DNA of 64,000 nt, taken from positions 38,217 through 102,216 of the forward strand of contig NZ_JADPJH010000020.1 of the NCBI RefSeq assembly GCF_023073315.1. The letters run 5' to 3'. The notes below the pieces were generated by a model. It saw nothing but the letters and a program-made list of their open reading frames with translations, did no database searches and had not been told where the DNA came from. The position numbers were made by a program, and so were the translations under genes. This stretch comes from Bradyrhizobium sp. 1 (GTDB taxonomy: Bacteria > Pseudomonadota > Alphaproteobacteria > Rhizobiales > Xanthobacteraceae). Position 1 is the stretch's first letter, and every line of letters starts with the position of its first letter. Below, piece after piece: positions 25,568 through 33,435 of the stretch.

Positions 25568-26455
25568 ATGGCCTTGTCGTCCATGACCGGCTTTGCCCGA
25601 AGCCACGGCGCGAGCGGGCCGTATACGTTCGAATGGGAATTGAAGTCGGTCAATGCCAAGGGCTTTGACCTCAGGGTGCGGCTGCCGCAGGGGTTCGACG
25701 AGCTCGAGGCCCACGCCAAGAAACGCGCCGGTGAGCTGCTGTCACGCGGCACCGTCTACGCCAATCTCACCGTCAAGCGCGCCAATGCCGTAGCCTCCGT
25801 CCGCGTCAACGAGGATGTGCTCAACGCCGTCCTCAAGGCCGCCGCGGTGATCGCCGGCAAGGTCGATGCGGTCGCGCCGAGCGTCGACGGTCTTCTGGCC
25901 ATCAAGGGCGTCATTGAGGTCGCCGAGCCCGAGGGCGACGAGGAGGAGGACAACGCCGCGCGCGCGGCGGTGGCCGAAGCCTTCAACAAGGCGCTCGCCG
26001 AACTCGTCGAGATGCGTAAGCGCGAGGGGAGCTCGCTTGGGCAGATCCTGACCCAGCGGGTGGACGAGGTCGAGCAGCTCGCGAAAAAGGCGGAAGGCTC
26101 GCCGGGCCGCAAGCCCGAGGCGATCAAGGCCAGGCTCGCCGAGCAGATCGCCGCGCTGCTGGATACCTCCGACCGTTTCGATTCCGACCGCCTGATGCAG
26201 GAGGCGATCCTGATCGCGACCAGGGCCGACATCCGCGAGGAGCTCGACCGCATCGCCTCGCACATCGCACAGGCGCGCGAGCTGATCGGCAAGGGCGGCC
26301 CGGTCGGCCGCAAGCTCGACTTCCTGGCGCAGGAGTTTCACCGCGAGGTCAACACCTGCTGCTCGAAGTCGAACGACATCGAGCTGACCAACACCGGGCT
26401 CGCCATGAAAAACGTGGTCGAGCAGTTTCGCGAGCAGGTCCAGAATCTGGAGTGA
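25568..26455 (+). CDS. yicC: YicC-family endoribonuclease-like protein
   Basis: The 295-aa protein begins MALSSMTGFARSHGASG, the standard YicC start. The C-terminal DUF1732 region contains DRFDSDRLMQEAILIATRADIREELDRIASHI and KLDFLAQEFHREVNTCCSKSND, both highly conserved. E. coli YicC acts as an RNase that influences sRNA decay; whether this copy does is not known. It lies 3 nt before gmk, a common arrangement. Confidence 0.92.
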   Translation: MALSSMTGFARSHGASGPYTFEWELKSVNAKGFDLRVRLPQGFDELEAHAKKRAGELLSRGTVYANLTVKRANAVASVRVNEDVLNAVLKAAAVIAGKVDAVAPSVDGLLAIKGVIEVAEPEGDEEEDNAARAAVAEAFNKALAELVEMRKREGSSLGQILTQRVDEVEQLAKKAEGSPGRKPEAIKARLAEQIAALLDTSDRFDSDRLMQEAILIATRADIREELDRIASHIAQARELIGKGGPVGRKLDFLAQEFHREVNTCCSKSNDIELTNTGLAMKNVVEQFREQVQNLE

Positions 26456-26458
26456 TCG

Positions 26459-27118
26459 ATGACGACAGGCGGTCACGGAACTGACGGTGTCGAGCGGCGC
26501 GGATTGATGTTCGTGCTGTCCTCGCCCTCGGGCGCGGGCAAGACGACGCTGTCGCGGCTGCTGATCGACCGCATGCCGGGGCTGAAAATGTCGGTGTCGG
26601 CGACCACGCGCGCCAAGCGCCCCGGCGAGGTCGACGGCAAGGATTATCTGTTCGTCGATAAGCCCCGCTTCGAAGCGATGGTGAAGGACGACGAGTTGCT
26701 GGAATGGGCGACCGTGTTCGACAATCGCTACGGCACGCCACGCGCGCCGGTCGAAGCCGCGCTGTCGGCGGGGCAGGACGTGCTGTTCGACATCGACTGG
26801 CAGGGCACCCAGCAGTTGCGCGAAAAAGCGCGGGCGGATGTCGTCAGCGTCTTCATCCTGCCGCCGTCGGCCGCCGACCTCGAGAAGCGGCTGCATTCGC
26901 GCGCGCAGGACTCCGACGAGGTGATCCGCAAGCGCATGAGCCGCGCCAGCCACGAGATGAGCCACTGGGCCGAGTACGACTACATCGTCATCAACCACGA
27001 TGTCGACGAGGCCTTCGCCGAGGTGCAGTCGATCCTGAAGGCCGAACGCCTCAAGCGCGAGCGGCGGACTGGCCTCGTGGGCTTCGTGCGAGGTCTACAA
27101 GGACAGCTCCAGGACTAA
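26459..27118 (+). CDS. gmk: Guanylate kinase
   Basis: The 219-aa protein has the P-loop SSPSGAGKTT (21-30), then SVSATTRAKRPGEVDGKDYLFVD, the GMP-binding region. DIDWQGTQQLREKA and SHEMSHWAEYDYIVINHDVDEAF are conserved. It makes GDP from GMP with ATP. The last 68 nt overlap tail-to-tail with the antisense gene that ends at 27051. Confidence 0.96.
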   Translation: MTTGGHGTDGVERRGLMFVLSSPSGAGKTTLSRLLIDRMPGLKMSVSATTRAKRPGEVDGKDYLFVDKPRFEAMVKDDELLEWATVFDNRYGTPRAPVEAALSAGQDVLFDIDWQGTQQLREKARADVVSVFILPPSAADLEKRLHSRAQDSDEVIRKRMSRASHEMSHWAEYDYIVINHDVDEAFAEVQSILKAERLKRERRTGLVGFVRGLQGQLQD

Positions 27119-28277
27119 GGTCGCTAGAGTCGAGACTGGAGTCAGGCTTGGGCGGCGACAGCCGCGGCCCTTCCTGCGCCAGCCGTTCCAGCATCGCCGT
27201 GATGATGTCGATGTCGACGGCGTCCTCGGATTGCACATCTTCGTCGCGATCGGCGGGCTTGTCGTCGACGGGCTCTTCGTCATGAGCGTCGTTGACCGCG
27301 AGCTGAGGCGCTGACGTCTCGATCTCGAACTCTCCGTCGAATATGTCGGCCTCGTCGAGGTCTGTCGCGACCTGGTGGTGGGGGGAACGCGATTGCGCGG
27401 CGATCCGACCAATCTCGTTGCTGAACGCAGCGAGTTGCGGGGCTTGCGGACGCGCGGCTCGCGGAGGTGCGGCATCGAAGTCGATCGGGTGCGGCGGCTG
27501 CGCGCGCGGGGCGGCGGCCGGTGTCGCATCGAGCCAGGGGGCGCGGCTGTCGTCGAGGTCGTGCGGCTCCCAATCGTCCCAATTCACGCGGCGATGGTCG
27601 GCTGCCTGGACGCGAACGCGCCCGCCGGCAAAGCGGTAGATGACGCTGGCGAGGATGCCGGCGAGCGCCAGCGCGCCGCCGATCACGAGCAGCAGCATCT
27701 GGAGCGAGCCGGTCGGCTTGTCCGCGGGAATTTCGGCTGCGGCGAGCGCCACAGGAGCTGCGGGCTTCGCCGGCTTCGCGCTCGGCTGCGGCGCAGGCGC
27801 AGCGGCCGTTGCAGAGGCATCGGGCCAGCGCGTGGCAACGGCGGGCTGTTCCGTGTTGGCATCGGTGATGCTGCTCGATGGCTGCTGCGCGACCGGCGGT
27901 GCAATCGCTGCGGCTGGCCCTGGTGCGGTCACGTTCGGCGCGGTCTGCGGCGCGATGTATTCGGCGCGCGCATTCTGCACCGATGGCGATGCGGTTGAAT
28001 CCGCGCTTGGCCTGTCGGTCGTCGCCTGCGCGCTCTGTGTTGCCTTGCCGCCTTCGGCACGCAGATACCAGCATTGCCGCTTGGTCGCGCGATCGAGGCG
28101 ATAGTACCAGTGCTGGCCCTGCGGCGCGGTGCCTTTCGCCGAAGCGAGACAGTCGCTTGCGGCCGCGTTGGTCGTGCTTGGTGCGACCGGCGCGTCCTGC
28201 GACACGGCGGTCAGCGGTGCGCCGGCAACGATGCTGCCAACAAGTGCAGATATCAATTTTGCGGTGCGGTTGCCCAT
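27051..28277 (-). CDS. Membrane-anchored Pro/Ala-rich exported protein of unknown function
   Basis: I start at the ATG at 28277, preceded by GGGAGACCAGG, for 408 aa. An N-terminal signal sequence (AKLISALVGSIVAGAPLTAVS) precedes a short Cys-containing region with HWYYRLDRATKRQCWYLRA. A disordered Ala/Pro/Gln-rich stretch follows, then one membrane segment near residue 225 (LQMLLLVIGGALALAGILASVIYRF). The C-terminal part is acidic and probably cytosolic. The WYY...KRQCWYLR motif recurs in rhizobial envelope proteins I cannot name. The 3' end overlaps gmk by 68 nt. Confidence 0.72.
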   Translation of the reverse strand: MGNRTAKLISALVGSIVAGAPLTAVSQDAPVAPSTTNAAASDCLASAKGTAPQGQHWYYRLDRATKRQCWYLRAEGGKATQSAQATTDRPSADSTASPSVQNARAEYIAPQTAPNVTAPGPAAAIAPPVAQQPSSSITDANTEQPAVATRWPDASATAAAPAPQPSAKPAKPAAPVALAAAEIPADKPTGSLQMLLLVIGGALALAGILASVIYRFAGGRVRVQAADHRRVNWDDWEPHDLDDSRAPWLDATPAAAPRAQPPHPIDFDAAPPRAARPQAPQLAAFSNEIGRIAAQSRSPHHQVATDLDEADIFDGEFEIETSAPQLAVNDAHDEEPVDDKPADRDEDVQSEDAVDIDIITAMLERLAQEGPRLSPPKPDSSLDSSDLSPGAVLVDLARSPRGQSAARA

Positions 28278-28426
28278 CCTGGTCTCCCGGTTACGCATGA
28301 CGCAACTCTTTACCGTCCCTTTGTCATCAAAGACTTGGGTGGCAATGAGCCGCAAATCCGGAGAGGATGTGGCTTGAATTGGGCCTGCGGTGCGTACGTT
28401 CCGCCGCATATTCAGCATTTGGGTTC

Positions 28427-28980
28427 CGTCATGGCGTCGCATTCTCGCGGCAGGTTCTGCCCGAGCCTTGCTGTCGTTCATCGCCCGATGGAGGCCAAAG
28501 GGCGCAGGGAAGGCCGGGCGCCGGCGGCACCCGAGTCCGTGCGCCACAAGAGTGCACACGGGGTGGACCACAGGTGATGCCGGTCGCCCGGCCTTCCCTG
28601 CGCGGATGGTTTTAACGGTGTCCTTCGTGCTCTCCCCGGGGAGCGATGCACTATTGCCCCCGTCGCCTTGCAGATCACTGATGCACACACCCGGTCGGGC
28701 CGCCACATCACCGCAAGCCTTGACGCACAGACCCCGGGCGTCAGGACCACACGACTTCTCCGTCCGCGGACGGTCCCGCCGGATCATCAGGGGCTCGCGT
28801 GTGCTCATCCCCGACGACCGACGAGCCCGCTATAACTGCGCCGTGTCGTCCGCGTCGCGTGAAGACTCACGGTTGCCCGCCCTGTCACCACACGGATCGC
28901 GCCGGCGCTGCCGCGTCCACCGCAAACCCGGCCCGCATATCGTGACGGTCGCGAACGCCCCTTTGGCAGGGCCGGGATGG
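28427..28980. ncRNA. Structured non-coding element, possible large RNA or repeat
   Basis: A 9-bp bulged hairpin lies at 28444-28465 (CTCG/CGAG plus GGCAG GTT CTGCC). The dominant structure is a 19-bp perfect stem: GCGCAGGGAAGGCCGGGCG (28502-28520) with CGCCCGGCCTTCCCTGCGC (28585-28603), extended inward by CCGGC..CACC with GGTG..GCCGG. Two exact palindromes follow: CTCCCCGGGGAG (28632-28643) and CCGTCCGCGGACGG (28760-28773). From memory, related sequence recurs in Bradyrhizobium intergenic regions; this was not checked. Boundaries and strand are uncertain. Confidence 0.45.
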
Positions 28981-29090
28981 AGTGGTGTATGCCATAAATC
29001 CGAAATTCGGTAAAGTGGAATATTTTTGCGAGGAGGGATTGACGAGGTGTTTTGCCCGACGTCTCTCGTTAGGCCGCATCGACCTCCGCC

Positions 29091-29202
29091 CCGTCATTCC
29101 GGGGCGCGCGGAAAGAGCGAACCCGAAATCCATTTCGCCGCAAGACATTTGGCTAGATGGATTCCGGGCCCGCGTGCTCGCGCACGCATCCCGGAATGAC
29201 GG
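29091..29202. repeat. 112-bp MITE-like palindromic element
   Basis: Terminal arms CCGTCATTCCGGG (29091-29103) and CCCGGAATGACGG (29190-29202) are perfect over 13 bp. Inside, CCCGAAATCCAT (starting near 29122) and ATGGATTCCGGG (29157-29168) pair with one mismatch. No coding frame. This CGTCATTCCGGGG type is a frequent dispersed repeat in this lineage, in my recollection. Confidence 0.7.
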
Positions 29203-29388
29203 AGGAGGGAGGTGCATGTTGGTGCAGGGAATAGCAACGTCCTCCAAGACATTGCGTGACGAAATCCACACGCTCCAGGTGGCAACGACTCCCTCATCAA
29301 ATTATTGCTTGCGGTTTCCGAGTTGTTTCGATTAGTTTCTCGCGCAGGGGTTGGGAATGGCGGACTTTCAATAGATCCGGGCATCATC

Positions 29389-29852
29389 GTGGCAGAGGAG
29401 CCGGCGCCTAGCGCAGCAGGGCAGGCGAGCGCCGGCCTTGGTGCCGATTTCGACAGGGGGCCGCACGCCAACGACGCGCAAGCAGCCAGCCAGTCCGATG
29501 CCTCTGCCGTCGGCACGCATGCGGCCCCACCGCCCAAGACCGTGTCGCAAGTGCTCGGCGAAATCACCTGGCTGATGACGCAGAGCCCGCGCCACAAGGC
29601 GATTCTGCTCGGCGACCTCGAATGGCTGGATGCCGGCGATCCTGCTCCAACAGTTTCGGATTTTTTACAAGGGCGAGCAGCCAGTCTGCGTCGCGTTCTG
29701 GGCACTGGCGGACGAGATCGTCGCGAAACGGATCGATGCGGGGGATGTGCGACTGACGCCGGCGGAGTGGAAGAGCGGGGCGAACAAGCGGCATTGACGT
29801 GGTTGCGCCGTTTGGGGGCGAGGGAGAGATGCGAGGGCAGGTCGGAGCTTAA
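29389..29852 (+). pseudogene. Frameshifted toxin-activating lysine-acyltransferase (HlyC family)
   Basis: A GTG at 29389 opens a frame with a Pro/Ala N-terminus then GEITWLMTQSPRHK and LGDLEWL, matching HlyC-type acyltransferases (the His in SPRHK is the catalytic one). At about 29627-29632 the frame shifts: the next frame gives MPAILLQQFRIFYKGEQPV, AFWALADEIVAKR and LTPAEWKSG, which stops at 29795. A second shift near 29790 restores DVVAPFGGEGEM and ends at TAA 29850-29852. The order of motifs is complete, so a whole gene decayed here. Such enzymes acylate RTX toxins; no toxin gene is in the window. Confidence 0.75.
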
Positions 29853-29870
29853 ATTCGGGGACCTTTGGTG

Positions 29871-30431
29871 ATGTATCGCTCAATTTTCCATTGTCGGAGT
29901 ACTTCCTCTTGGGCTTTGCTTTTGCAGACCGTGTTTGTCTCTGTCGTAACGGGCGTAACGCAAGCATACAGCCAAGCGCCGATGACAGCGCTCGGTTCAA
30001 CGATCGACTTGAAGTTCGAAGAGCTCCGCACTGCGACCAAGATCGTTCTATTGATTGTTCCTTTTCCAACCGCGTTTCGTTCGCATGTGAACAAAGATCG
30101 GCTAACAAAGGTCGCCTGTGTGTTTGAGGTTCACTCTGGCCAAGGTTCAACGTTTGAAGAGATCACCGAAATCACTAGTCGATCCGTTAGGCCAGATGAG
30201 GGGCCATTGCGCTATCCGGACATGCGCGTTGGCGTAGTCTTCAAGAATGGCGCCGACTTGATACGAGGCTTCTATTTTGAGGATCGGGGCGCGGCTCGCG
30301 AGGTTGCAGGCATGTCCGGTGATGTCCCTGTGGTGGCATCGGCAGAATTTCCCAGTCGGGTTCGAATGCTCCTCGCACGCCCCGAGGTCAAATCGGTCAA
30401 TCCGCAATCTTCCGCCTGTCATCACTTGTGA
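29871..30431 (+). CDS. Hypothetical protein, probably exported
   Basis: From the ATG at 29871 the protein is 186 aa. The first 37 residues include a hydrophobic run (WALLLQTVFVSVVTGVTQAYSQA) that may be a signal peptide. The rest has mixed alpha-beta character with no motif I recognise (ITEITSRSVRPDEGPLRYPDMRVG, ending in NPQSSACHHL). Codon usage is less GC-rich than the core genes, which suggests acquired DNA. It begins 18 nt after the acyltransferase remnant. Function unknown. Confidence 0.6.
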   Translation: MYRSIFHCRSTSSWALLLQTVFVSVVTGVTQAYSQAPMTALGSTIDLKFEELRTATKIVLLIVPFPTAFRSHVNKDRLTKVACVFEVHSGQGSTFEEITEITSRSVRPDEGPLRYPDMRVGVVFKNGADLIRGFYFEDRGAAREVAGMSGDVPVVASAEFPSRVRMLLARPEVKSVNPQSSACHHL

Positions 30432-30493
30432 CGTGCGCCTAAGGCGCGCGCTCTGAGCACGATCGTCGAATCGCCTGCAATTCTGGTGAAGCA

Positions 30494-30601
30494 ATGCCCT
30501 TTACGCCCGTTACAGCTGCTTCGTTCGTTGATACGAACACCACCGATCCTGCCAAATTGGCCCAGATTGCGAAGCTGGACCAAGCCCGTAGGATGGGTTG
30601 A
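30494..30601 (+). pseudogene. 35-aa reading frame truncated by a repeat insertion
   Basis: The frame from the ATG at 30494 reads MPFTPVTAASFVDTNTTDPA then KLAQIAKLDQARR and runs into the left arm of the RAYT element at 30586, where it stops at TGA 30599-30601. Composition looks protein-like. It may be the start of a gene cut by the insertion, but there is no strong ribosome-binding site and no recognised family. Confidence 0.25.
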
Positions 30602-30773
30602 GCCCTTGCGAAACCCATCGCTCGTTTTATGCCAGGGGTCCACAATGACCTCTTATCGTCGCAACCTCGTTCCAGGCGGCAGCTTCTTCTTTACCGTCAA
30701 TTTGGCGGAGCGGGGGCTATCGAGCGGCGTTAGGGAAGCGATGGGTTTCGCAAGGGCTCTACCCATCCTACGG
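30586..30773. mobile_element. Non-autonomous REP/RAYT element with 37-bp inverted repeats
   Basis: The left arm is CCGTAGGATGGGT plus AGCCCTTGCGAAACCCATCGCT (30586-30598 and 30601-30622). The right arm is AGCGATGGGTTTCGCAAGGGCT plus ACCCATCCTACGG (30737-30758 and 30761-30773). The arms match perfectly except for the 2-nt junction. Between them sits only a 5' fragment of a REP-associated tyrosine transposase. The element looks like an internally deleted mobile unit. Confidence 0.75.
30645..30736 (+). pseudogene. N-terminal remnant of a REP-associated tyrosine transposase (RAYT)
   Basis: The frame from the ATG at 30645 begins MTSYRRNLVPGGSFFFTVNL then AERG, which is the conserved RAYT opening (YRR..PGG.FFFTVNLA.R). 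After about 25 codons it jumps to the right repeat arm, so the HUH and catalytic Tyr domains are missing. It cannot be active. The fragment shows that the flanking palindromes belong to a RAYT/REP system. Confidence 0.7.
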
Positions 30774-30777
30774 CGTG

Positions 30778-30999
30778 CTACTTCCACACCCGCGCCAGCA
30801 TCAGCGCCAGAAGTCCCAGCACGACGCTAATAAGTCCCACCATCGCATACGACTGCGCAAACACACCGGTCTGGATGAAGACCTGGCACGCGATGGCGAC
30901 GCAGATTGCGGCTAGCAGCAGGCAGGCGCAGCCGACGATGATCGACAGATAGCGTATCGCGGCTGCGACCGGCCTGGCGGGTGATGCGGAATCGTTCAT
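30778..30999 (-). CDS. Small two-span membrane protein
   Basis: This 73-aa protein has two hydrophobic helices: AIRYLSIIVGCACLLLAAIC (about residues 14-33) and VFAQSYAMVGLISVVLGLLALMLARV (about 46-71). A charged N-terminus precedes them. No family recognised. It stops 5 nt after the RAYT element. The hydrophobic pattern and good third-position GC support coding. Confidence 0.65.
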   Translation of the reverse strand: MNDSASPARPVAAAIRYLSIIVGCACLLLAAICVAIACQVFIQTGVFAQSYAMVGLISVVLGLLALMLARVWK

Positions 31000-31054
31000 G
31001 CAGGGTTACAACGGCGCGATTAACAGTGGGTTCCGCCACGATGCGCGCAAGACA

Positions 31055-31231
31055 TCAATCTCGCGCGCAGCAATCGACCAACGCGCGCCAGATGCGCTGG
31101 ACTTCGATTGTCTTCTCGAGTTCGAGGACGTGGTTCTCGCTTGCATGGGAAGGTGTTCCTTCGGGGCGGGGTTCGCGCGGCGCGATCCAGCGCTCGGAGA
31201 TCGGATCGTACCATTTGCCGAGATTGAACAC
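31055..31231 (-). CDS. 58-aa protein with GTG start
   Basis: The frame starts at GTG 31231, with AGGAG eight nt upstream, and ends at TGA 31055. It reads VFNLGKWYDPISERWIAPRE, then PRPEGTPSHASENHVLELEK and TIEVQRIWRALVDCC. It is charged and helical with no domain I know. Codon pattern and the good ribosome-binding site make it likely real. Part of a small-gene cluster on the minus strand. Confidence 0.55.
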   Translation of the reverse strand: MFNLGKWYDPISERWIAPREPRPEGTPSHASENHVLELEKTIEVQRIWRALVDCCARD

Positions 31232-31274
31232 GCACGTGTCTCCTGTTTCGATCCCCCGCTGGTTGTCTGATCGC

Positions 31275-31466
31275 CTAGCCCTTGCGCCTGTTGCTGGTGT
31301 TCTGGGTCAAATTGCCGTGTGCGGCCTGCTCGCGAATGTTCTGCTTCTCGTCGTCGCGATGGCCCTTGGTGGTATCGACCGGGACCGGCGGTGTGCTGCC
31401 AGGACCCTTGTGGCTCTGGTTTGCTTCGGGAACAGGTCTCACTGTTGTTGTCAGCGGCCTTGTCAT
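31275..31466 (-). CDS. Small hydrophilic hypothetical protein
   Basis: The 63-aa protein is very polar: it contains VRPVPEANQSHKGPGSTPPV and DTTKGHRDDEKQNIREQAAHG and ends TQNTSNRRKG. It is probably disordered. The KGHRDDEKQNI pattern resembles small proteins I recall from rhizobial genomes, with no known function. The start is the ATG at 31466. Confidence 0.6.
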   Translation of the reverse strand: MTRPLTTTVRPVPEANQSHKGPGSTPPVPVDTTKGHRDDEKQNIREQAAHGNLTQNTSNRRKG

Positions 31467-31748
31467 CAGCTCTGAGTCCGTATTGCCTTGACACGAGACA
31501 AACGCTCACGAGGCCCGCGGCGTTCCAACGTCAGGCCGAAGTGATCGGGTGGCTATTCGGATTTTCAGTGACCTATGTCACGTCGTCTTGCGCACCGCGC
31601 GACCTATGCGCAAGGCGTTGCTTACAAGGAGTGCATGACGGCCAAGGGCACGACGGGTCGTTCGCAAGGGCGACGGGGCGCGGCTCTATTGATCGACGGC
31701 AGGTTTGCGCGAGGGCAGGTCTGCGCGGCGGGTCCTGCTCCGAGCGAC

Positions 31749-31964
31749 TCAGCGAAACCGCCGCGTCACCATCGCCAGCACGAACACTGGTTCGCTGCCA
31801 TCGTACACGCCGAGCGTCCAGCTGTCGCCGGGGCGCAACGCGTGCTCGACGTCGCGGGAGAGCCGCACCGCTTCGCGCCACGCCGCCTCGTCACTGGCAA
31901 GCGTTTCGCCTGTGGTGTCGGTGTGGGGCTGTTGCCCCTCGAAGTGAAAAAAGTACCGTGGCAT
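31749..31964 (-). CDS. DUF6894-like small protein
   Basis: From the ATG at 31964 the protein is 71 aa. It opens MPRYFFHFEG and continues TTGETLASDEAAWREAVRL, the usual pattern of small rhizobial proteins in this group (PRYFFH...D..G...D...A..EA). It then has WTLGVYDGSEPVFVLAM. The frame upstream of 31964 is not coding. Function unknown. Confidence 0.65.
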   Translation of the reverse strand: MPRYFFHFEGQQPHTDTTGETLASDEAAWREAVRLSRDVEHALRPGDSWTLGVYDGSEPVFVLAMVTRRFR

Positions 31965-32039
31965 GTCGGGCAATGCGGCGTGCCGCGAAACGTTCCGCAG
32001 GCGCCGGCGCGGTGTTCGGTGCGATGTTGTTGTTCGAGG

Positions 32040-32081
32040 ATGATCCGTTCGGAAAATTGCGGCGCACTTTTTCCGGATCAT
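32040..32081. repeat. Degenerate copy of the ATGATCCG palindrome
   Basis: ATGATCCG (32040-32047) and CGGATCAT (32074-32081) enclose TTCGGAAAATTGCGGCGCAC and TTTTTC, which match hairpin A of the composite repeats at 17253 and 50113 with several changes. It lies between two small genes. Confidence 0.5.
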
Positions 32082-32085
32082 GAGG

Positions 32086-32805
32086 CTAGCCGTCGGCGGA
32101 TGCCGCCTCGCCCAGCACCTCGCCAAAATGCTTCTTCACGGCGTCGTTGCAGGCGCAGGCCCTGGTGCGAAGCGCGGTCGCATCGAGGATCAGGATGGCG
32201 CCGCGGCGCGTTGCGAGAATGCGCCTTGCCTTGAACATCTGGATGACGCGGCTGGCATAGCTGCGGGAGACGCCGAGAATGCCGGCGAGCTGCTCGTGGG
32301 TGAGGGGGATCTCGGCCTCGCCGATATGCTCGTGCACGGAGACGATCCATTTGGCCGCGCGCTGCTCGATCGAATGCGCGGCGTTGCAGGACGCGGTCTG
32401 AAGCAGCTGCGCGAACTGGCAGTCGGCATAGCGCGACAGCACGTCGTGGAGTGTCGCCGACCTCTGCTGCGCCTGCTCGAGCGCGCGCTGCGGCAGCCGG
32501 ACGAGCGTGCCGCCGAGCTTCACGATGATGCGCGAATAAGCGAGCGAGGGCGCGCGGCCGCCGGTAACGCCCACCGCACCTTCGCGGCCCACCAGCAGGC
32601 TTTCGACCTCGCGGTCATCCTCGACCGGCACGGCGAACGACACCAGCGCCGGGCCACAGGGAAAATGCGCCGCCGTCACCGCGTCGCCGGCGTGATGCAG
32701 GACGTGGCTCGCTGCGAGGTCGACCGGCTGGAGGTGAGGCGCGAGCAGCTCGAAATCGTGAGGGCTGAGCTGCTGAAGGAGATCGTTCTGGGGCCGGCCG
32801 GTCAC
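32086..32805 (-). CDS. Crp/Fnr-family transcriptional regulator
   Basis: From the GTG at 32805 the protein is 239 aa, the usual size. The N-terminal cyclic-nucleotide-like sensor covers about residues 1-140. The C-terminal HTH is AEIPLTHEQLAGILGVSRSYASRVIQMFKARRILATRRGAILILD. No FNR-type N-terminal Cys cluster is visible, so oxygen sensing by a 4Fe-4S centre is unlikely. An ATG at 32961 would add 52 low-quality residues. Its target is unknown. Confidence 0.8.
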   Translation of the reverse strand: MTGRPQNDLLQQLSPHDFELLAPHLQPVDLAASHVLHHAGDAVTAAHFPCGPALVSFAVPVEDDREVESLLVGREGAVGVTGGRAPSLAYSRIIVKLGGTLVRLPQRALEQAQQRSATLHDVLSRYADCQFAQLLQTASCNAAHSIEQRAAKWIVSVHEHIGEAEIPLTHEQLAGILGVSRSYASRVIQMFKARRILATRRGAILILDATALRTRACACNDAVKKHFGEVLGEAASADG

Positions 32806-33141
32806 TCGTTGTTTTCTCTTGCCGTTTTCTTGCCGGGAATCGGCACCGGCGAGAACCCTACGTTTCTGCGGCGGAACCGACGGTTCCAAAGTGTACACAA
32901 GGAAATTTCGGGCGTTGAAAAGTCGGCTGCGGGCCTGCGGAATTTCGGAATGCGCCGTCAACGGGCCGGATGGCGTCGGCCTCGACGTCGCGCGCTCTGT
33001 TCAGGAGTGAACACAAGGGGCGCGCGGATCGGCGTAGCGTCCTCGCCCGCGGGAGCGCCGTACCCCGTGCGCTCTGCCCGACGACCGCCGGCCCATACCT
33101 CTCGAACGCCGCCGGGCCGGCGGGTCGGAAGGCATCCTTTA
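32806..33141. other. Upstream region of the Crp/Fnr gene, no gene seen
   Basis: The 336 bases hold no convincing frame on either strand. The region may contain the Crp/Fnr promoter. I see no clear palindromic operator. Confidence 0.5.
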
Positions 33142-33372
33142 TCACCCGAAGCGCGCTTGCTCCGCCTGCCGGCTTTTCTCCGCGTGCGCGCGCCAGGCGT
33201 CGATCGCCTTGTTCGCGAGCATCAGTTGCCGGCGTTCGCCGCGCCTGAGCTGCGCCTCGATGGCGTCGAGAAGAACGTTTGAGGTCTCGTCCGGACGACC
33301 GAGTTCGCCGCTTCCCTCCAGAAAGCTCCAGGCGATGAAGAATGCGCTCTCGACGGTGCAGCGAATGGACAT
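33142..33372 (-). CDS. Small hypothetical helical protein
   Basis: The 76-aa protein begins MSIRCTVESAFFIAWSFLEGSGEL and continues LLDAIEAQLRRGERRQLMLANKAIDAW. It is mostly alpha-helical and charged, with no signal peptide. Third-position GC supports coding. No family recognised. Confidence 0.55.
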   Translation of the reverse strand: MSIRCTVESAFFIAWSFLEGSGELGRPDETSNVLLDAIEAQLRRGERRQLMLANKAIDAWRAHAEKSRQAEQARFG

Positions 33373-33435
33373 GCGCAGCCAACGCAGGCCGCCGGCCGGC
33401 GTTCCGCGCCCTTCGGCGAAGGTTGCGCGTCGCGT

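Larger units (their letters stand above)
28278..29388. other. 1.1-kb gap without protein-coding genes; holds repeats
   Basis: No reading frame here reads like protein. The gap contains the upstream region of the preceding minus-strand gene, a structured element at 28427-28980, an AT-rich segment near 28990-29040, the 112-bp element at 29091-29202, and the upstream region of the pseudogene at 29389. Confidence 0.7.

Noticed and set aside
24035..25714. A 559-codon minus-strand frame
   Set aside because: It is antisense to mltG, which carries its catalytic Glu and membrane anchor.
28390..29013. A 207-codon plus-strand frame in the structured region
   Set aside because: The predicted protein is Arg/Pro/Ser-rich with no domain, and the frame crosses the perfect hairpin stem. 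Structure explains the sequence better than coding.
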